DNA of 64,000 nucleotides from Pseudonocardia hierapolitana (GCF_007994075.1 NZ_VIWU01000001.1:2170001-2234000), one strand, 5' to 3'; positions 44,089 through 56,514 are shown, counted from the first letter of the stretch. The notes: generated by a model from the sequence alone, not told the origin. A program made the numbers and translations.

Positions 44089-44315
44089 TGGAACGAGGCC
44101 ACCCGCGCCCGCTGCCCGCCGACCGCCACGACGTCCCCGGCTCGCAGCTGCGCGCCCCTGCGCGTCTCCAGTCGGCCGTTCACCTGCACTTCCTCGGCTT
44201 CCAGCAACTCCCGCGCGTGTGCGCCGTGCTCGGCGAGCCCGGCCAGCTTGAGGAACTGGCCGAGCCGGATCGGGTGCTCGGCGACCGGGACGTCCTGGAT
44301 CGGGGCGCGGCTCAC
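44085..44315 (-). CDS. S4-domain RNA-binding protein (YbcJ-like)
   Basis: A 76-residue single-domain protein: IRLGQFLKLAGLAEHGAHARELLEAEEVQVNGRLETRRGAQLRAGDVV is a complete S4 RNA-binding fold. Small stand-alone S4 proteins of this type (YbcJ, RQC-like relatives) bind structured RNA and some act on stalled ribosomes. The role here is unknown. Its last four bases overlap the convergent acyltransferase stop. Confidence 0.88.
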   Translation of the reverse strand: MSRAPIQDVPVAEHPIRLGQFLKLAGLAEHGAHARELLEAEEVQVNGRLETRRGAQLRAGDVVAVGGQRARVASFH

Positions 44316-44436
44316 CCGCTCATCCTCCCGTGACCCGGTTGCCGGCGCTGATCGGCTCGAGCGGGGCCGGCGTGGACCTCGGCCCGGTCTTCACCGTCGC
44401 TACCCGGGCTGGGGCGTGTTCGTGCTCCGACCCTGC

Positions 44437-44760
44437 TCAGCCGCTGCCGATCGCGTCGCGCCCGTGCCGGAGGGCGAGATCGAGCAGGCCGGGGAAGCGG
44501 GCGTCGAGATCGTCGCGGCGCAACCGGTTCATCCGGCGGGTCCCCTCGTCGCGCTGGTGGATCACACCGGTCTCGCGCAAGACCTTGAAGTGGCCGCTCT
44601 GCGTGGACTCGCTGACCGGAAGGGCGAAGGCCCCGCACGCCAACTCCCCGTCGGTCCGGCAGCAGCGAGCCGGGCGACGATGGCCAGGCGGACCGGATCG
44701 CTCAGCGCGGCCAGCACCGCCGTGAACCGCAGCTCTGCCCGTTCGCGCTGGAGATCGTGC
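44437..44760 (-). pseudogene. ArsR-family regulator, frameshifted and 5' truncated
   Basis: The ArsR winged helix is split over two frames. One encodes DLQRERAELRFTAVLAALSDPVRLAIVARLAAAGPTG, the other ELACGAFALPVSESTQSGHFKVLRETGVIHQRDEGTRRMNRLRRDDLDARFPGLLDLAL. They join cleanly at a GGGG run near 44640-44650 if one base is restored. The N-terminal frame has no start codon at the expected place. It runs straight into the inverted sequence of the truncated MFS gene, so both probably lost their 5' ends in one deletion. A sequencing error could explain the GGGG frameshift but not the missing starts. Confidence 0.75.
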
Positions 44761-45454
44761 TGCTGGTGCCGGCCGCTGCCGTGATCACGATGTTGCCCGA
44801 GACGGCGCCGAGGACCCGGGGGCGGCCCCGTCGCCCGGAGATCCCCGCGGGCATGAAGGGCCACTTCGCGACCAGTGAGACGGCCGGCTTCCTCGCGTTC
44901 ACCGTGATCGGGTTGTTCCTCACCCTCGTCCCCACGTACGTGGCCACGCTGTCGGGTAGCGAGAACCTGCTGATCGTCGGTGCCGCCGTGGCGATGCTGC
45001 TCGTCTGCTCGGCGGTCGCCCAGCTCGTCGGCTACGGCAGGTGCGCCCGCACGCTGGAGCTCCTCGGCCTGCCGCTGCTGTCCGCCGGGCTGGTACTGCT
45101 CGCGGTCGCGGGCGGCGTGTCCTCGTCGTGGTTGCTCCTCGCGCGACCGTCATCGCCGGCACCGGCCACGGCCTGGCGTTCCTCGGCGGCCTGACCACGA
45201 TCAACAGGTCGGCGCCCGCCGGCCGCCACGCCGAGGCGCTCGCCGCCTTCTACGTGATCATCTACCTCGGCGCCGGGGTTCCCGCCATCGGCGTCGGCTT
45301 CCTCGCCACCACCGCCGGGCTCCTCGCCGCCGTGCAGTCGTTCGCCTGCGTCGTGGCCGTGCTGTGCCTCGTGGTGCTGCTCGTCCTCACCGGCCGGACG
45401 CGCCGTGCTCACCGCGTCGTGAGCGGTGCACGGAGATCTCGACGGCCAGCGTGA
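44742..45454 (+). pseudogene. MFS transporter remnant, 5' truncated and frameshifted
   Basis: Only the C-terminal half of an MFS protein is present. It opens without a start in mid-transporter (VLLVPAAAVITMLPETAPRTR), continues through ETAGFLAFTVIGLFLTLVPTYV and several helices, then shifts frame near 45139. There LLLA must join ATVIAGTGHGLAFLGGLTTINRSAPAGRHAEALAAFYVIIYLGAGVPAIGVGF. One lost base explains the shift. The end overlaps the convergent methyltransferase gene. It is head to head with the ArsR remnant, consistent with an original divergent regulator/exporter pair collapsed by deletion. Confidence 0.75.
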
Positions 45455-46271
45455 CATCCGCGCGTGCGGGGAGGCGGGCGATCGCACGGTCGAGCTGGTC
45501 GTCGGTGAGGTGGCGGGCACTCGGCCCCATCGCCATGACGGCGTGGACCTCCGCATGGCCCAGCGCGATCCGCCGGGTCACCTGCTCGAGCGCCAGGCGC
45601 TCGAAGCCGCGGAACGAGCCGGCGAGGCGTTCGGGCTTGCGGGGATCGATCCCGATGCCGCCGACGAGCCGCCCGAGCTCCGCCAGGTGCCCCGGAAGCG
45701 GCCTGGTCACGACGACGATGCCCCCTGGCTCGAGGATCCGTTCGACCTCCGCGACGCCCCGCGGCCCGAACACGCTGAGCACCGCGGCCGCCGCACCGGT
45801 CCGCACGGGGAGCGGCTCCCACACGTCGGCGCCGATCGCGGCGGCCCGGGGGTGGGCCCTCGCCGCACGACGCAGCGCCGGCGCAGACGCCTCGACGCAC
45901 AGCCCGTAGCGGTGCGAGCAGGCGTCGAGCACCGCCGCAAGGTGGTGCCCGGTGCCGCCGGCGAGGTCCACCACGATGCCGTCACCGATCGGGACGTGCG
46001 CGGCGGCCAGCTCGGCGAGCGCGGCGCTCAGCAGCCGGTAATGACCGGCACCGAGGAACCGTTCGCGGGCGGCGACCATCCGGGCGTCGTCGCCCCGGTG
46101 GCGACGATGGCCGGTGATCAGGTTGGCGTAGCCCTGGCGGGCGATGTCGAAGGCGTGCCCCGCCGGGCACAGCAGGCGGCGGTCGTCACGCCGCAGCGAG
46201 TCACTGCAGATCGGACACCGCAGCCGGTCGGCCACGGCGTCGAGCGCTGAGGAAGGAGGGTCGGATGCCAT
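45387..46271 (-). CDS. RlmA/TlrB-like 23S rRNA guanine methyltransferase family protein
   Basis: A 294-residue SAM-dependent methyltransferase. The N-terminal zinc finger LRCPICSDSLRRDDRRLLCPAGHAFD (residues 17-42, Cys/Cys/Cys/His) is diagnostic of the RlmA family. ARQGYANLITGHRRHRGDDARMVAARERFLGAGHY follows, then the SAM site VVDLAGGTGHHLAAVLD and GPRGVAEVERILEPGG. RlmA(I) methylates G745 and RlmA(II)/TlrB G748 of 23S rRNA; TlrB confers tylosin resistance. High-GC actinobacterial members are usually of the second type. The exact target base is inferred. Confidence 0.87.
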   Translation of the reverse strand: MASDPPSSALDAVADRLRCPICSDSLRRDDRRLLCPAGHAFDIARQGYANLITGHRRHRGDDARMVAARERFLGAGHYRLLSAALAELAAAHVPIGDGIVVDLAGGTGHHLAAVLDACSHRYGLCVEASAPALRRAARAHPRAAAIGADVWEPLPVRTGAAAAVLSVFGPRGVAEVERILEPGGIVVVTRPLPGHLAELGRLVGGIGIDPRKPERLAGSFRGFERLALEQVTRRIALGHAEVHAVMAMGPSARHLTDDQLDRAIARLPARADVTLAVEISVHRSRRGEHGASGR

Positions 46272-46354
46272 GTCCGCGTCGTCCCGTCGAATCGCACGTC
46301 AACTCGCGGCGGCGTCACGTCTGCACGCGGACCTCGGGTCGGCACGCGCGAGAG

Positions 46355-46377
46355 GCCGACCGTCAACACCGGTCGGC
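46355..46377 (-). terminator. Hairpin between glycosyltransferase and methyltransferase genes
   Basis: GCCGACCG (46355-46362) and CGGTCGGC (46370-46377) form an 8-bp stem with a 7-nt loop, 62 nt after the glycosyltransferase stop in the minus direction and 84 nt before the methyltransferase start. It may terminate the first transcript or be an attenuator in the leader of the resistance-type methyltransferase. No U-tract follows. Confidence 0.4.
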
Positions 46378-46438
46378 GAGGTGCACCGCCTCAGGCGGAA
46401 CGGGGGCGCTTGATCAGGGCTTCACCCATGCCGCAACG

Positions 46439-47614
46439 CTACCCGGTCGGCTCGGTCCGGGATCGGGGACGTCCGCCGTCCACGCCGGCCAGGCTCCACA
46501 GCGCCGCGATGTAGTTCCGCCAGGTCGCCTCCCCGTCGGCGGGGCGGACACCCGCGCGGAGCGCCGCCAGCCGTCCGGGCTCGTAGAGCGAGCGCAGCAC
46601 CCGGGCCAGGTCGAGCACATCGCCCGGGGAGCAGAGCAGGCCGTCCACGCCGTCGCGGACGGTCTCGGGGAAGTTCCCCACGCGTGTGGCCACCACCGGC
46701 AGCCCGTGCCAGTGGGCGAGCGCCACGAGTTGTGACGCGGTCGCTGTGCGGTACGGGAGCACGAGCGCGTCGAACCCGGCGAACAGCTCGGGGATCCGCC
46801 CGGCCGGCAGGTAGTCGGGACTCGTGTGGACCCGGTCGCCGAGCCCCAGGTCGTCGACGAGCGCGTCCAGTCGCGCACGGTCCTCGTAGAACTCGCCGAC
46901 GATCCGCAGCTCGACGTCCGGGACGAGTGTCAGCGCCCTGAGCAGGACATCCACACCCTTGTACGGCCGCACCTTGCCGAAGAACAGCAGCCTGCGCCGC
47001 GGCGGGCCGTCCGGTCCCACCGGCGACCGGCCCGTCGCCGGGAGGTGCGGGGGCAGCGCGGCGACCGCGGCAGGCCGATCGGTGAGCCGCCGGAGCGCGT
47101 CCCGCTCGGCCTCGGTGTGCACGAGGATCGCGTCGGCGGACCGCATGAGCAACGACATGAGCAGCCGGTCACCCGGCCGGGGCTCGTGGGGCACCGCGTT
47201 GGCGCAGATCACGACGACCCGGGCGGCGCGGCGCGCCGCGCGGGCGATCGTGGCCAGCGCGGGAGCCTGGAACGGGACGTAGTAGAGCAGCACGACGACG
47301 TCCGACGCCGCCGCGGCCCGCCGGCCCGTGCGTGCCCACTGGAGCGGGTTGCGCCAGGACAGCGGCTCCCGGACGGTCGGGAAGACATCGGCTTCTGGCG
47401 TCGCGAGCGGGTGCAGCTCCGCCGGGAGGAGCCGGGCCGGACCTTGGCGGGTCCAGGTCCGCACATGCACCGTGTGGCCGGACGCGGCGAGGCGGTGCGC
47501 CAGCTCGTTGGTGAGGAGTGGGATGCCGCCCCGCCACGGGAAGGCCGGCCCGATCAGCGTGACGCGCACTGGCTGTGACAGGGAATCGCGGGGCTCCTCG
47601 ACGTCGGACGACAC
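46439..47614 (-). CDS. Glycosyltransferase family 4 protein
   Basis: A 391-residue GT-B fold glycosyltransferase. VTLIGPAFPWRGGIPLLTNELAHRLAASGHTVHV is the acceptor-side N-terminus. LLFFGKVRPYKGVDVLLRALTLVPDVELRIVGEFYEDRARL and the nucleotide-sugar site PELFAGFDALVLPYRTATASQLVALAHWHGLPVVATRVGNFPETVRDGVDGLL complete the GT4 pattern; the usual E-x7-E is replaced by T-x-S-Q. It likely adds a sugar to an envelope lipid or glycan. It starts at GTG 47614 and is divergent from furA, 85 bp apart. No signal or membrane segment. Confidence 0.9.
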   Translation of the reverse strand: MSSDVEEPRDSLSQPVRVTLIGPAFPWRGGIPLLTNELAHRLAASGHTVHVRTWTRQGPARLLPAELHPLATPEADVFPTVREPLSWRNPLQWARTGRRAAAASDVVVLLYYVPFQAPALATIARAARRAARVVVICANAVPHEPRPGDRLLMSLLMRSADAILVHTEAERDALRRLTDRPAAVAALPPHLPATGRSPVGPDGPPRRRLLFFGKVRPYKGVDVLLRALTLVPDVELRIVGEFYEDRARLDALVDDLGLGDRVHTSPDYLPAGRIPELFAGFDALVLPYRTATASQLVALAHWHGLPVVATRVGNFPETVRDGVDGLLCSPGDVLDLARVLRSLYEPGRLAALRAGVRPADGEATWRNYIAALWSLAGVDGGRPRSRTEPTG

Positions 47615-47659
47615 GCCGGGGCCCAGGATAGCTGCTGGTCAGCGCGCGCCCGGACGCAC

Positions 47660-47692
47660 TTTCTTGACTGATTCCAGAAAACGGGCCAGACT
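47660..47692 (+). promoter_or_regulatory. furA promoter with overlapping palindrome
   Basis: TTGACT (47664-47669), a 17-bp spacer and CAGACT (47687-47692) make a strong promoter whose start site coincides with the furA GTG, giving a leaderless mRNA, as reported for mycobacterial furA. An imperfect 21-bp palindrome at 47660-47680 (outer TTTCT and AGAAA, 8 of 10 pairs) covers the -35 and is a good candidate FurA autoregulation site. Confidence 0.7.
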
Positions 47693-47698
47693 CGCCGC

Positions 47699-51322
<3,624 letters not shown>

Positions 51323-51377
51323 GGATCAGGATTATCTATGCAAGGCAACCAGAAATGGCAGTGGCGTCATGACTCCG

Positions 51378-52238
51378 TCACCCCAGCACCGCGGTCCGTG
51401 CGACCGCGCGTGCGTAGTCGGCGAAGTCAGAGGCCGGCCGGCCCAGCGCGCGCTGCACGCCGTCGGCCAGGTGGGCGTTGCGGCCGTCGAGGATCTCCTG
51501 GAGCACCGCGACCGTCCCGGCGACGGCCTCGGCCGGCGCCCCGGCCTGGATGAGCACGTCCGCGAACTCGTCGAAGGAGATCGGCCGGTAGCGCAGCGGC
51601 CGACCGACGGCGGCCGACAGCTCCGCGGCGGCGTCAGCGAAGGTCAGCAACCGCGGACCGCTCACCTCGTAGACCTGGCCGATGTGGCGGTCCTCGAGCA
51701 GCGCCGCCACCGCCACCTCGGCGACGTCGTCGGCGTCGATGAACGGTTCGGCCACCCGGCCGGCCGGGAACGCGAGCTCACCACTACGGACCAGGTCGGT
51801 CAGGAAGCCTTCGGTGAAGTTCTGGGCGAACCAGCTGCACCGCACGATCGTCCAGTCCGCCCCGGACTCATGCAGCGCTCGTTCCGCCGCCAGCGCGTTG
51901 TGCGAGCCTCGCCCGCTGAGCAGGACCAGCCGACCAGCACCGCGCTCGACCGCCTGCCGGGCGAAGGACCCGATGTGCTCGGGGGCGCTCGGGTCACCGA
52001 TGTCGGGGTGGTAGCTCAGGAACGCCGCGGCGACCCCGTCCAGGGCCGGCGCCCAGCTGGAGTCGTCCTGCCAGTCGAACCGCGGTCGGCTCGACCGCGC
52101 CGCGATCCGCACCGGCACGCCCCGGTCCGACAGCCGTGCGGCGACCCGGCTCCCGCTCTGTCCGGTACCGCCGACGACCAAGGTCACCGGTCCGCTGGTG
52201 GTCGGTCCACCGCCTGCTGGGGGGTACGAGTTCGTCAT
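51378..52238 (-). CDS. NmrA-like NAD(P)-binding protein
   Basis: A 286-residue atypical SDR starting [58 protein letters not shown] (residues 23-30) is the nucleotide motif. ERGAGRLVLLSGRGSHNA, WTIVRCSWFAQNF and AEPFIDADDVAEVAVAAL follow the NmrA/NAD(P)H:quinone-oxidoreductase pattern; the catalytic Tyr is absent as in that group. Substrate unknown. It is divergent from the AraC gene at 52320, its probable regulator, and 55 nt upstream of lysR on the same strand. Confidence 0.88.
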   Translation of the reverse strand: MTNSYPPAGGGPTTSGPVTLVVGGTGQSGSRVAARLSDRGVPVRIAARSSRPRFDWQDDSSWAPALDGVAAAFLSYHPDIGDPSAPEHIGSFARQAVERGAGRLVLLSGRGSHNALAAERALHESGADWTIVRCSWFAQNFTEGFLTDLVRSGELAFPAGRVAEPFIDADDVAEVAVAALLEDRHIGQVYEVSGPRLLTFADAAAELSAAVGRPLRYRPISFDEFADVLIQAGAPAEAVAGTVAVLQEILDGRNAHLADGVQRALGRPASDFADYARAVARTAVLG

Positions 52239-52319
52239 GGATGAAGTCAATCCGGCGAGGATGCGCCGGGCCATGGCCGAGCAGGCCATATTCCATGTCT
52301 GTCCGTCTACCGTGGGCGG

Positions 52320-53261
52320 ATGGACGCGCTGGCGAACCTGCTCGACGGACCCCGTGGCCGGGCCCCCGTGCTGGTTCGGATGACCATGCGGCCGCCATGG
52401 TCGGTGCGTGTCCAGGACCAAGCGCTGGTGGGGATGATCGCGATGCTGCGCGGCTCGGCCTGGGTGGTGCCCCAGGCCGGCGCCCCGGTGCGGCTCGACA
52501 ACGGCGTGGTCGCGGTCCTCAAGGGTCCCGACGCGTTCACCTTCGCCGACAGCCCCGCCACCGTCCCACAGGTCGTGATCAATCCCGGGTGGCGACCCAG
52601 CACGACCCATGGCGACGATCTCGGATCGACGATGGATCTCGGCGTGCGCGCCTGGGGCAACGACCCCGAAGGATCCACGGTGGCGCTCCTGGGCTGCTAC
52701 CACGTCAGCGGTGAGATCAGCCAGCGGCTGCTCGATGCGTTGCCGGAGATCCTGGTGCTGACCCCATCGATGTGGGATCCGCCACTGCTGCAACTGCTCG
52801 ACACCGAGATCGCCAAGGACGAGCCCGGCCAACAGGCCGTCCTGGACCGGCTGTTCGACCTGCTGCTGATCGCCGCGCTGCGAGCCTGGTTCGCCCGACC
52901 CGACGGGCACGCCCCCGCGTGGTACCGCGCCCATCGGGACCCGGTCATCGGCCGAGCGCTGCGCATGCTGCACAGCGAGCCGTCCCATCCCTGGACGGTG
53001 GCAACCATGGCCCGCGCCGCCGGCGTCTCCCGCGGCCTGTTCGCCCGTCGGTTCACCGAACTCGTCGGCGAGCCACCGATGACCTACCTCACCGGCTGGC
53101 GCCTCGCCCTGGCCGCCGACCTCCTCTGCGAGCCCGGAACCACCGTCGAGGCCGTCGCCCTCCGCGTCGGCTACAGCAACGGCTTCGCCCTCAGCACCGC
53201 GTTCAAACGGGTACGCGGCATCAGCCCGGCCCAACACCGGGGACGGACGGTCCCGCGATAG
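52320..53261 (+). CDS. AraC-family regulator with cupin sensor
   Basis: A 313-residue regulator. The N-terminal cupin (MDALANLLDGPRGRAPVLVRMTMRPPWSVRVQDQALVGMIAMLRGSAWV) is the Cupin_6 type. The C-terminal AraC domain at about 205-305 carries both HTH units (PWTVATMARAAGVSRGLFARRFTELVGEPPMTYLTGWRLALAADLLCEPGTTVEAVALRVGYSNGFALSTAFKRVRGISPAQHR). TACCGT 6 nt before the ATG suggests a leaderless transcript. Divergent from the NmrA-like gene, matching the common AraC/oxidoreductase pairing. A small gene of unknown function follows 8 nt downstream. Confidence 0.92.
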   Translation: MDALANLLDGPRGRAPVLVRMTMRPPWSVRVQDQALVGMIAMLRGSAWVVPQAGAPVRLDNGVVAVLKGPDAFTFADSPATVPQVVINPGWRPSTTHGDDLGSTMDLGVRAWGNDPEGSTVALLGCYHVSGEISQRLLDALPEILVLTPSMWDPPLLQLLDTEIAKDEPGQQAVLDRLFDLLLIAALRAWFARPDGHAPAWYRAHRDPVIGRALRMLHSEPSHPWTVATMARAAGVSRGLFARRFTELVGEPPMTYLTGWRLALAADLLCEPGTTVEAVALRVGYSNGFALSTAFKRVRGISPAQHRGRTVPR

Positions 53262-53269
53262 TTGCCGCC

Positions 53270-53710
53270 ATGGCCGACCACAGCTGGGACTCCTGCTACC
53301 TCTACCGACGGCATTCGCCGAGGCAGCTGCGTGATTGGGTGACCCGGTTGCGGTGGTTCCGGTTCTGCAGCGCGTTCGGCGCGCACAACAACGACGGCGA
53401 CGATCTCCGGCTCGCGCTGCGGGCCGAGACCGAGCACGAGCTGGCCGCCGTTCTCGCGGCGCTCGGGATCACCGAGCTCGGACACGTCCGCATCGCGGGC
53501 GAGAACGCCTACGTCTGGTCCCGTCTCGGCCGCCTGGAGCTCCGGCTGTCCGACCCCGACCAGCCGTACGAGGTGACCGCCCGGACGGTCGAATCCGCTA
53601 TCAGGATCGAGGCCGCGCTCGGCACGCTCACATCCTCCGTGATCGACCCGCCCCTTGACGACCCGCACTGCGTCTGCCCGAAGTACCACCCGCACCTCTG
53701 GTCACGGTGA
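53270..53710 (+). CDS. Conserved-looking hypothetical protein
   Basis: A 146-residue protein that I do not recognise. It starts MADHSWDSCYLYRRHSPRQLRDWVTRLRWFRFCSAFGAHNNDGDDLRLAL. The body looks like an alpha/beta fold with evenly spaced hydrophobic strands, and it ends in PHCVCPKYHPHLWSR, where two Cys and two His could bind metal. Codon bias is strongly third-position G/C, supporting a real gene. It is separated from the AraC gene by 8 nt and probably co-transcribed. Confidence 0.65.
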   Translation: MADHSWDSCYLYRRHSPRQLRDWVTRLRWFRFCSAFGAHNNDGDDLRLALRAETEHELAAVLAALGITELGHVRIAGENAYVWSRLGRLELRLSDPDQPYEVTARTVESAIRIEAALGTLTSSVIDPPLDDPHCVCPKYHPHLWSR

Positions 53711-53920
53711 GCCATGGCCGGTGCTTGGGAACTCCACGCCGGCGCGCTCGCCGCCGCGGCCGATGGCGTCGGACGCCGGCGTCCCGGCGTTCGAACGACC
53801 AGTCCACGACCGTTCGTAGCGCGAACGCCTCGCGGCTCCGGGCGGGCCGGTTCTCCCGAATCTCCGCCAGCAGCACTCGATGACCCCCGCAGACCTGGCG
53901 GCGGGGGCCACCGAGCGGGG

Positions 53921-55174
53921 TCAGCGGTGGCGACCTCGTGACCGGTGGCCGTTGATGCTCGGCATCGGTCCTGATGCGTCCGGTGTGCGCGGGCGGGGGA
54001 GCTCGGGAGCATCGGGCGGGATGCTGTGCAGGGCCGAGACGCGATTCTCGGTCCTCCAGCGGGACACCATGAAGGAGCGGATGCCCTCGACCAGAGGGGT
54101 GACGTCCTGCGGAGGCCGTACGACGAGGCGCAGGAACTGGCTGCTCATGCCCAGCTTGTTGCCGCATTCACGGACCAGGACGCCGTGCTGCGAGATCAGG
54201 TGGTCGCGCAGCTCGCCGCCGTCGATGCCGTCGGCGAGCTTCACCAGCAAGAAGTTCGCCTGGGACGAGAACACGCTGAGCTCGGGCAGTCTCGCCAGTT
54301 CCACGCCCATGCTGAAGCGGTCATGCGCCAGCATGCGCAGGCTCTCGTCGTACTCGTTGCGGTGTTCCTTCAGCATGAACACGATCGCCTCGGCGAGGGA
54401 GTTGAGGTTCCACTTCGGGAGCGTCTTGCGCATCATGCCGGCGAGCCCGGGGTTCGCCACCAGGTACCCGAACCGGATCCCGTGCAGGCCGAAGTTCTTG
54501 CCGAGGCTCTTGAGCACGACGACGTTCGGGCGGATCGTCGCCTCCGCCGCGACGGAGGGGTACTGCTCCGCGTCGACGAAATCGATGAACGACTCGTCGA
54601 TCACCACCAGGTCCAGGTCCGCCAGCTCGTCGAGGAATCGGATGATCTCCCGCTGGGGGAGGTAGCCGCCGTCCGGGTTGTTCGGATTGCACAGCACGGC
54701 GACTCGCGATCCGCGGGACCGGATGAACGCGATGTACCGATCGATGTCCAGCTCGAAGGCGTCGCGCTCCTGCAGCGGGAACATGTCGACCCGCTTGCCG
54801 GTCTCCATCGGCTGGTCGGTCCACCTGCCGAAGGTCGGGATCGGGATCGCGATGCTCTCGGTCACCCACAGGTGGTCCATCCACGTGATGAGCTCGGTCG
54901 ATCCGTTGGACATGGCAATCGTGCTCGGGTTGAGCCCGATGACCCGCGCGAGCTGTCCGGTGATCGTGTCTGCGTCGCTCGGATAGAACTTGAGGATGTT
55001 CTCCAGGTTTCCGGCCAGCTCCTCGAACATCCCCTTCGTCGGGAAGTACGGGTTGCACGGGATGCAGAAGTCGATCAGTTGTCTGCCGTGCTCGCCCATG
55101 CTTCTCGACAGCTCGAAGTACGACGGACTGTGTGCGGTCTGCTGGAACAGCCGCGCATCCACACTGTGTCGCAC
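53921..55174 (-). CDS. PLP-dependent aminotransferase, class I/II
   Basis: A 417-residue fold-type I PLP enzyme resembling histidinol-phosphate aminotransferase and CobD. SNGSTELITWMDH (residues 89-101) binds the phosphate, CNPNNPDGG (162-170) and VIDESFIDF (191-199) hold the pyridine ring, and Lys226 in SLGKNFGLHGIRFGYL forms the Schiff base. The last 40 residues (after SRWRTENRV) are Pro/Arg-rich and not conserved. It starts at GTG 55174 with GAGGGGAAG nearby. The substrate is not evident and no amino-acid or cobalamin gene is adjacent. Confidence 0.85.
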   Translation of the reverse strand: MRHSVDARLFQQTAHSPSYFELSRSMGEHGRQLIDFCIPCNPYFPTKGMFEELAGNLENILKFYPSDADTITGQLARVIGLNPSTIAMSNGSTELITWMDHLWVTESIAIPIPTFGRWTDQPMETGKRVDMFPLQERDAFELDIDRYIAFIRSRGSRVAVLCNPNNPDGGYLPQREIIRFLDELADLDLVVIDESFIDFVDAEQYPSVAAEATIRPNVVVLKSLGKNFGLHGIRFGYLVANPGLAGMMRKTLPKWNLNSLAEAIVFMLKEHRNEYDESLRMLAHDRFSMGVELARLPELSVFSSQANFLLVKLADGIDGGELRDHLISQHGVLVRECGNKLGMSSQFLRLVVRPPQDVTPLVEGIRSFMVSRWRTENRVSALHSIPPDAPELPRPRTPDASGPMPSINGHRSRGRHR

Positions 55175-55339
55175 ACGATCACTTCCCCTCGGTCGCGCAC
55201 GGTTTCAAGGTCACCGGCAGGCACGTGGAAGGGTGGGAAGCGGTTCACGAAATCGCGGGCAGTGGGCCGAGCGGGTGCTGTTGTGCGGTGAGAACCCACA
55301 CATGGGTACAAGTTGGCGAACCCATTCGGACGAACGGCG

Positions 55340-56149
55340 TCATCGAGCGGGTGGGATGTCCTGCAGCTCGGCGGACGCGACGGCGACGTCCTGGTCCCCT
55401 TCGGCGGTGACCGTCACCGTGGCCGCAGTGGCGGCGGGCAGTGCAACGGTCGCGATCACGGCCGGGGCGGACACGGTGCGGCGTGTGGAGCCGTGCCCGG
55501 TGTCCACCGTGACCGCGACGTCGTTCCCGCCCAGATGCACGACGAGCTCGGCAGGCGAGCTGAGCGGGCGGACGACGAACGCGACCCAGCCGCCGGGACG
55601 AATGCCCAGCATGGAGGTTGCCTCGCCGCTCTCGGCCAGCGGAGTACCGCCGCTCCACGACATCCGGAACGCGCCGGGTCGGCCGGGTTGCGTGTTGGCC
55701 GCCCGGAACTCGATCGACTCCTCGGCCAGAGCGGCCCGCACCAGTGCACCGTCGCTGCGGGCACCCGGTGCCACCCAGTCCCGCGAGTTCGGCCCGGGCA
55801 GGCTCACCGATGTTCCGGGCGGCACGACGACCACGGCGGTGCCGGCCCCGCCAGTGCTCCGGGTGTCGTCGAGTGGTCGGTCCGGAACGACCGACGGTGC
55901 GTTCTGGGTCGTGGCTCCGTCGGGCTCGGGGAACGTCCCGATGGTCACCACACCGAGCAGCCCGGAGAGCAGCACCGCCGCGATCGCGATCGACTGCTTC
56001 CGAGTGGCCCGAATCCTCGTGTGGCCGGCCGTTGAGCCGGGTGGATCGGGCTCACGGTCGGGCTCGTCGTCGAGGGGTTCCCGCTGAGCCGGGACGAAGA
56101 GCTCGGCAGGCGGCTGCACGGTGGGCACGATCCTCACTTCGGGTGACAC
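55340..56149 (-). CDS. Single-pass membrane protein, unknown function
   Basis: A protein of about 269 residues taken to start at GTG 56149 (read MSPEVRIVPTVQPPAELFVPAQREP). A 45-residue hydrophilic cytoplasmic part precedes one membrane helix (KQSIAIAAVLLSGLLGVVTIGTF, about 51-73), then an extracytoplasmic domain of beta-rich Ala/Val/Gly sequence (GSTRRTVSAPAVIATVALPAATAATVTVTAEGDQDVAVASAELQDI). The topology resembles anti-sigma factors or lectin-like envelope proteins, but no defining motif is seen. The frame is open further upstream, so the start is uncertain. Confidence 0.55.
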   Translation of the reverse strand: MSPEVRIVPTVQPPAELFVPAQREPLDDEPDREPDPPGSTAGHTRIRATRKQSIAIAAVLLSGLLGVVTIGTFPEPDGATTQNAPSVVPDRPLDDTRSTGGAGTAVVVVPPGTSVSLPGPNSRDWVAPGARSDGALVRAALAEESIEFRAANTQPGRPGAFRMSWSGGTPLAESGEATSMLGIRPGGWVAFVVRPLSSPAELVVHLGGNDVAVTVDTGHGSTRRTVSAPAVIATVALPAATAATVTVTAEGDQDVAVASAELQDIPPAR

Positions 56150-56475
56150 GGTCCTGCTCGACGGTCGGTTCGGTGTCCTTGCCTGAGCGTCGACGTCACG
56201 GCCCGCGCCCCGAGCGGCTCGCGCGTCAGATCCGGGTCCCGCACGATCGCGCCGGACCCGGCTGCCGATCTCCCCGACGCCGGCGTCGACCGCAGCCGAC
56301 AATCCGGCCGGCGCGCGGCGCGCTCCCTCTTGGACCTCGGGCGCGCGGAGCCGATCCCCGGACCCGGCGGCCAGCACGTCGAGCCGCACACCCGCGCGGC
56401 GACGTGGCGGTGGCACCGGCCGACGAGACGTACTGAGCTGACCCGCGTACTACCGTTCTTACGACGACCACATGC
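56150..56475. other. Intergenic region upstream of the membrane protein
   Basis: About 325 bp with no gene I can support on either strand. Open frames here have the Arg/Pro/Gly-rich composition expected by chance at this GC content. It presumably holds the promoter of the 55340-56149 gene; no clear -10/-35 pair was found. Confidence 0.4.
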
Positions 56476-56510
56476 GAACGGCCCCCGGGAGGATCTCCCG
56501 AGGGCCGTTC
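56476..56510 (-). terminator. Hairpin after tRNA-fMet
   Basis: GAACGGCCC-C-CGGGAG (56476-56491) pairs with CTCCCG-A-GGGCCGTTC (56495-56510), loop GAT, one internal mismatch. It lies 4 nt beyond the tRNA 3' end in the direction of transcription. Confidence 0.75.
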
Positions 56511-56514
56511 GACC

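Noticed and set aside
53711..53920. Gene fragment on the minus strand (HRVLLAEIREN-containing frame)
   Set aside because: It has some coding-like stretches, but no start with SD, no recognised family, and the frame dissolves into Arg-rich sequence. At most a decayed remnant.
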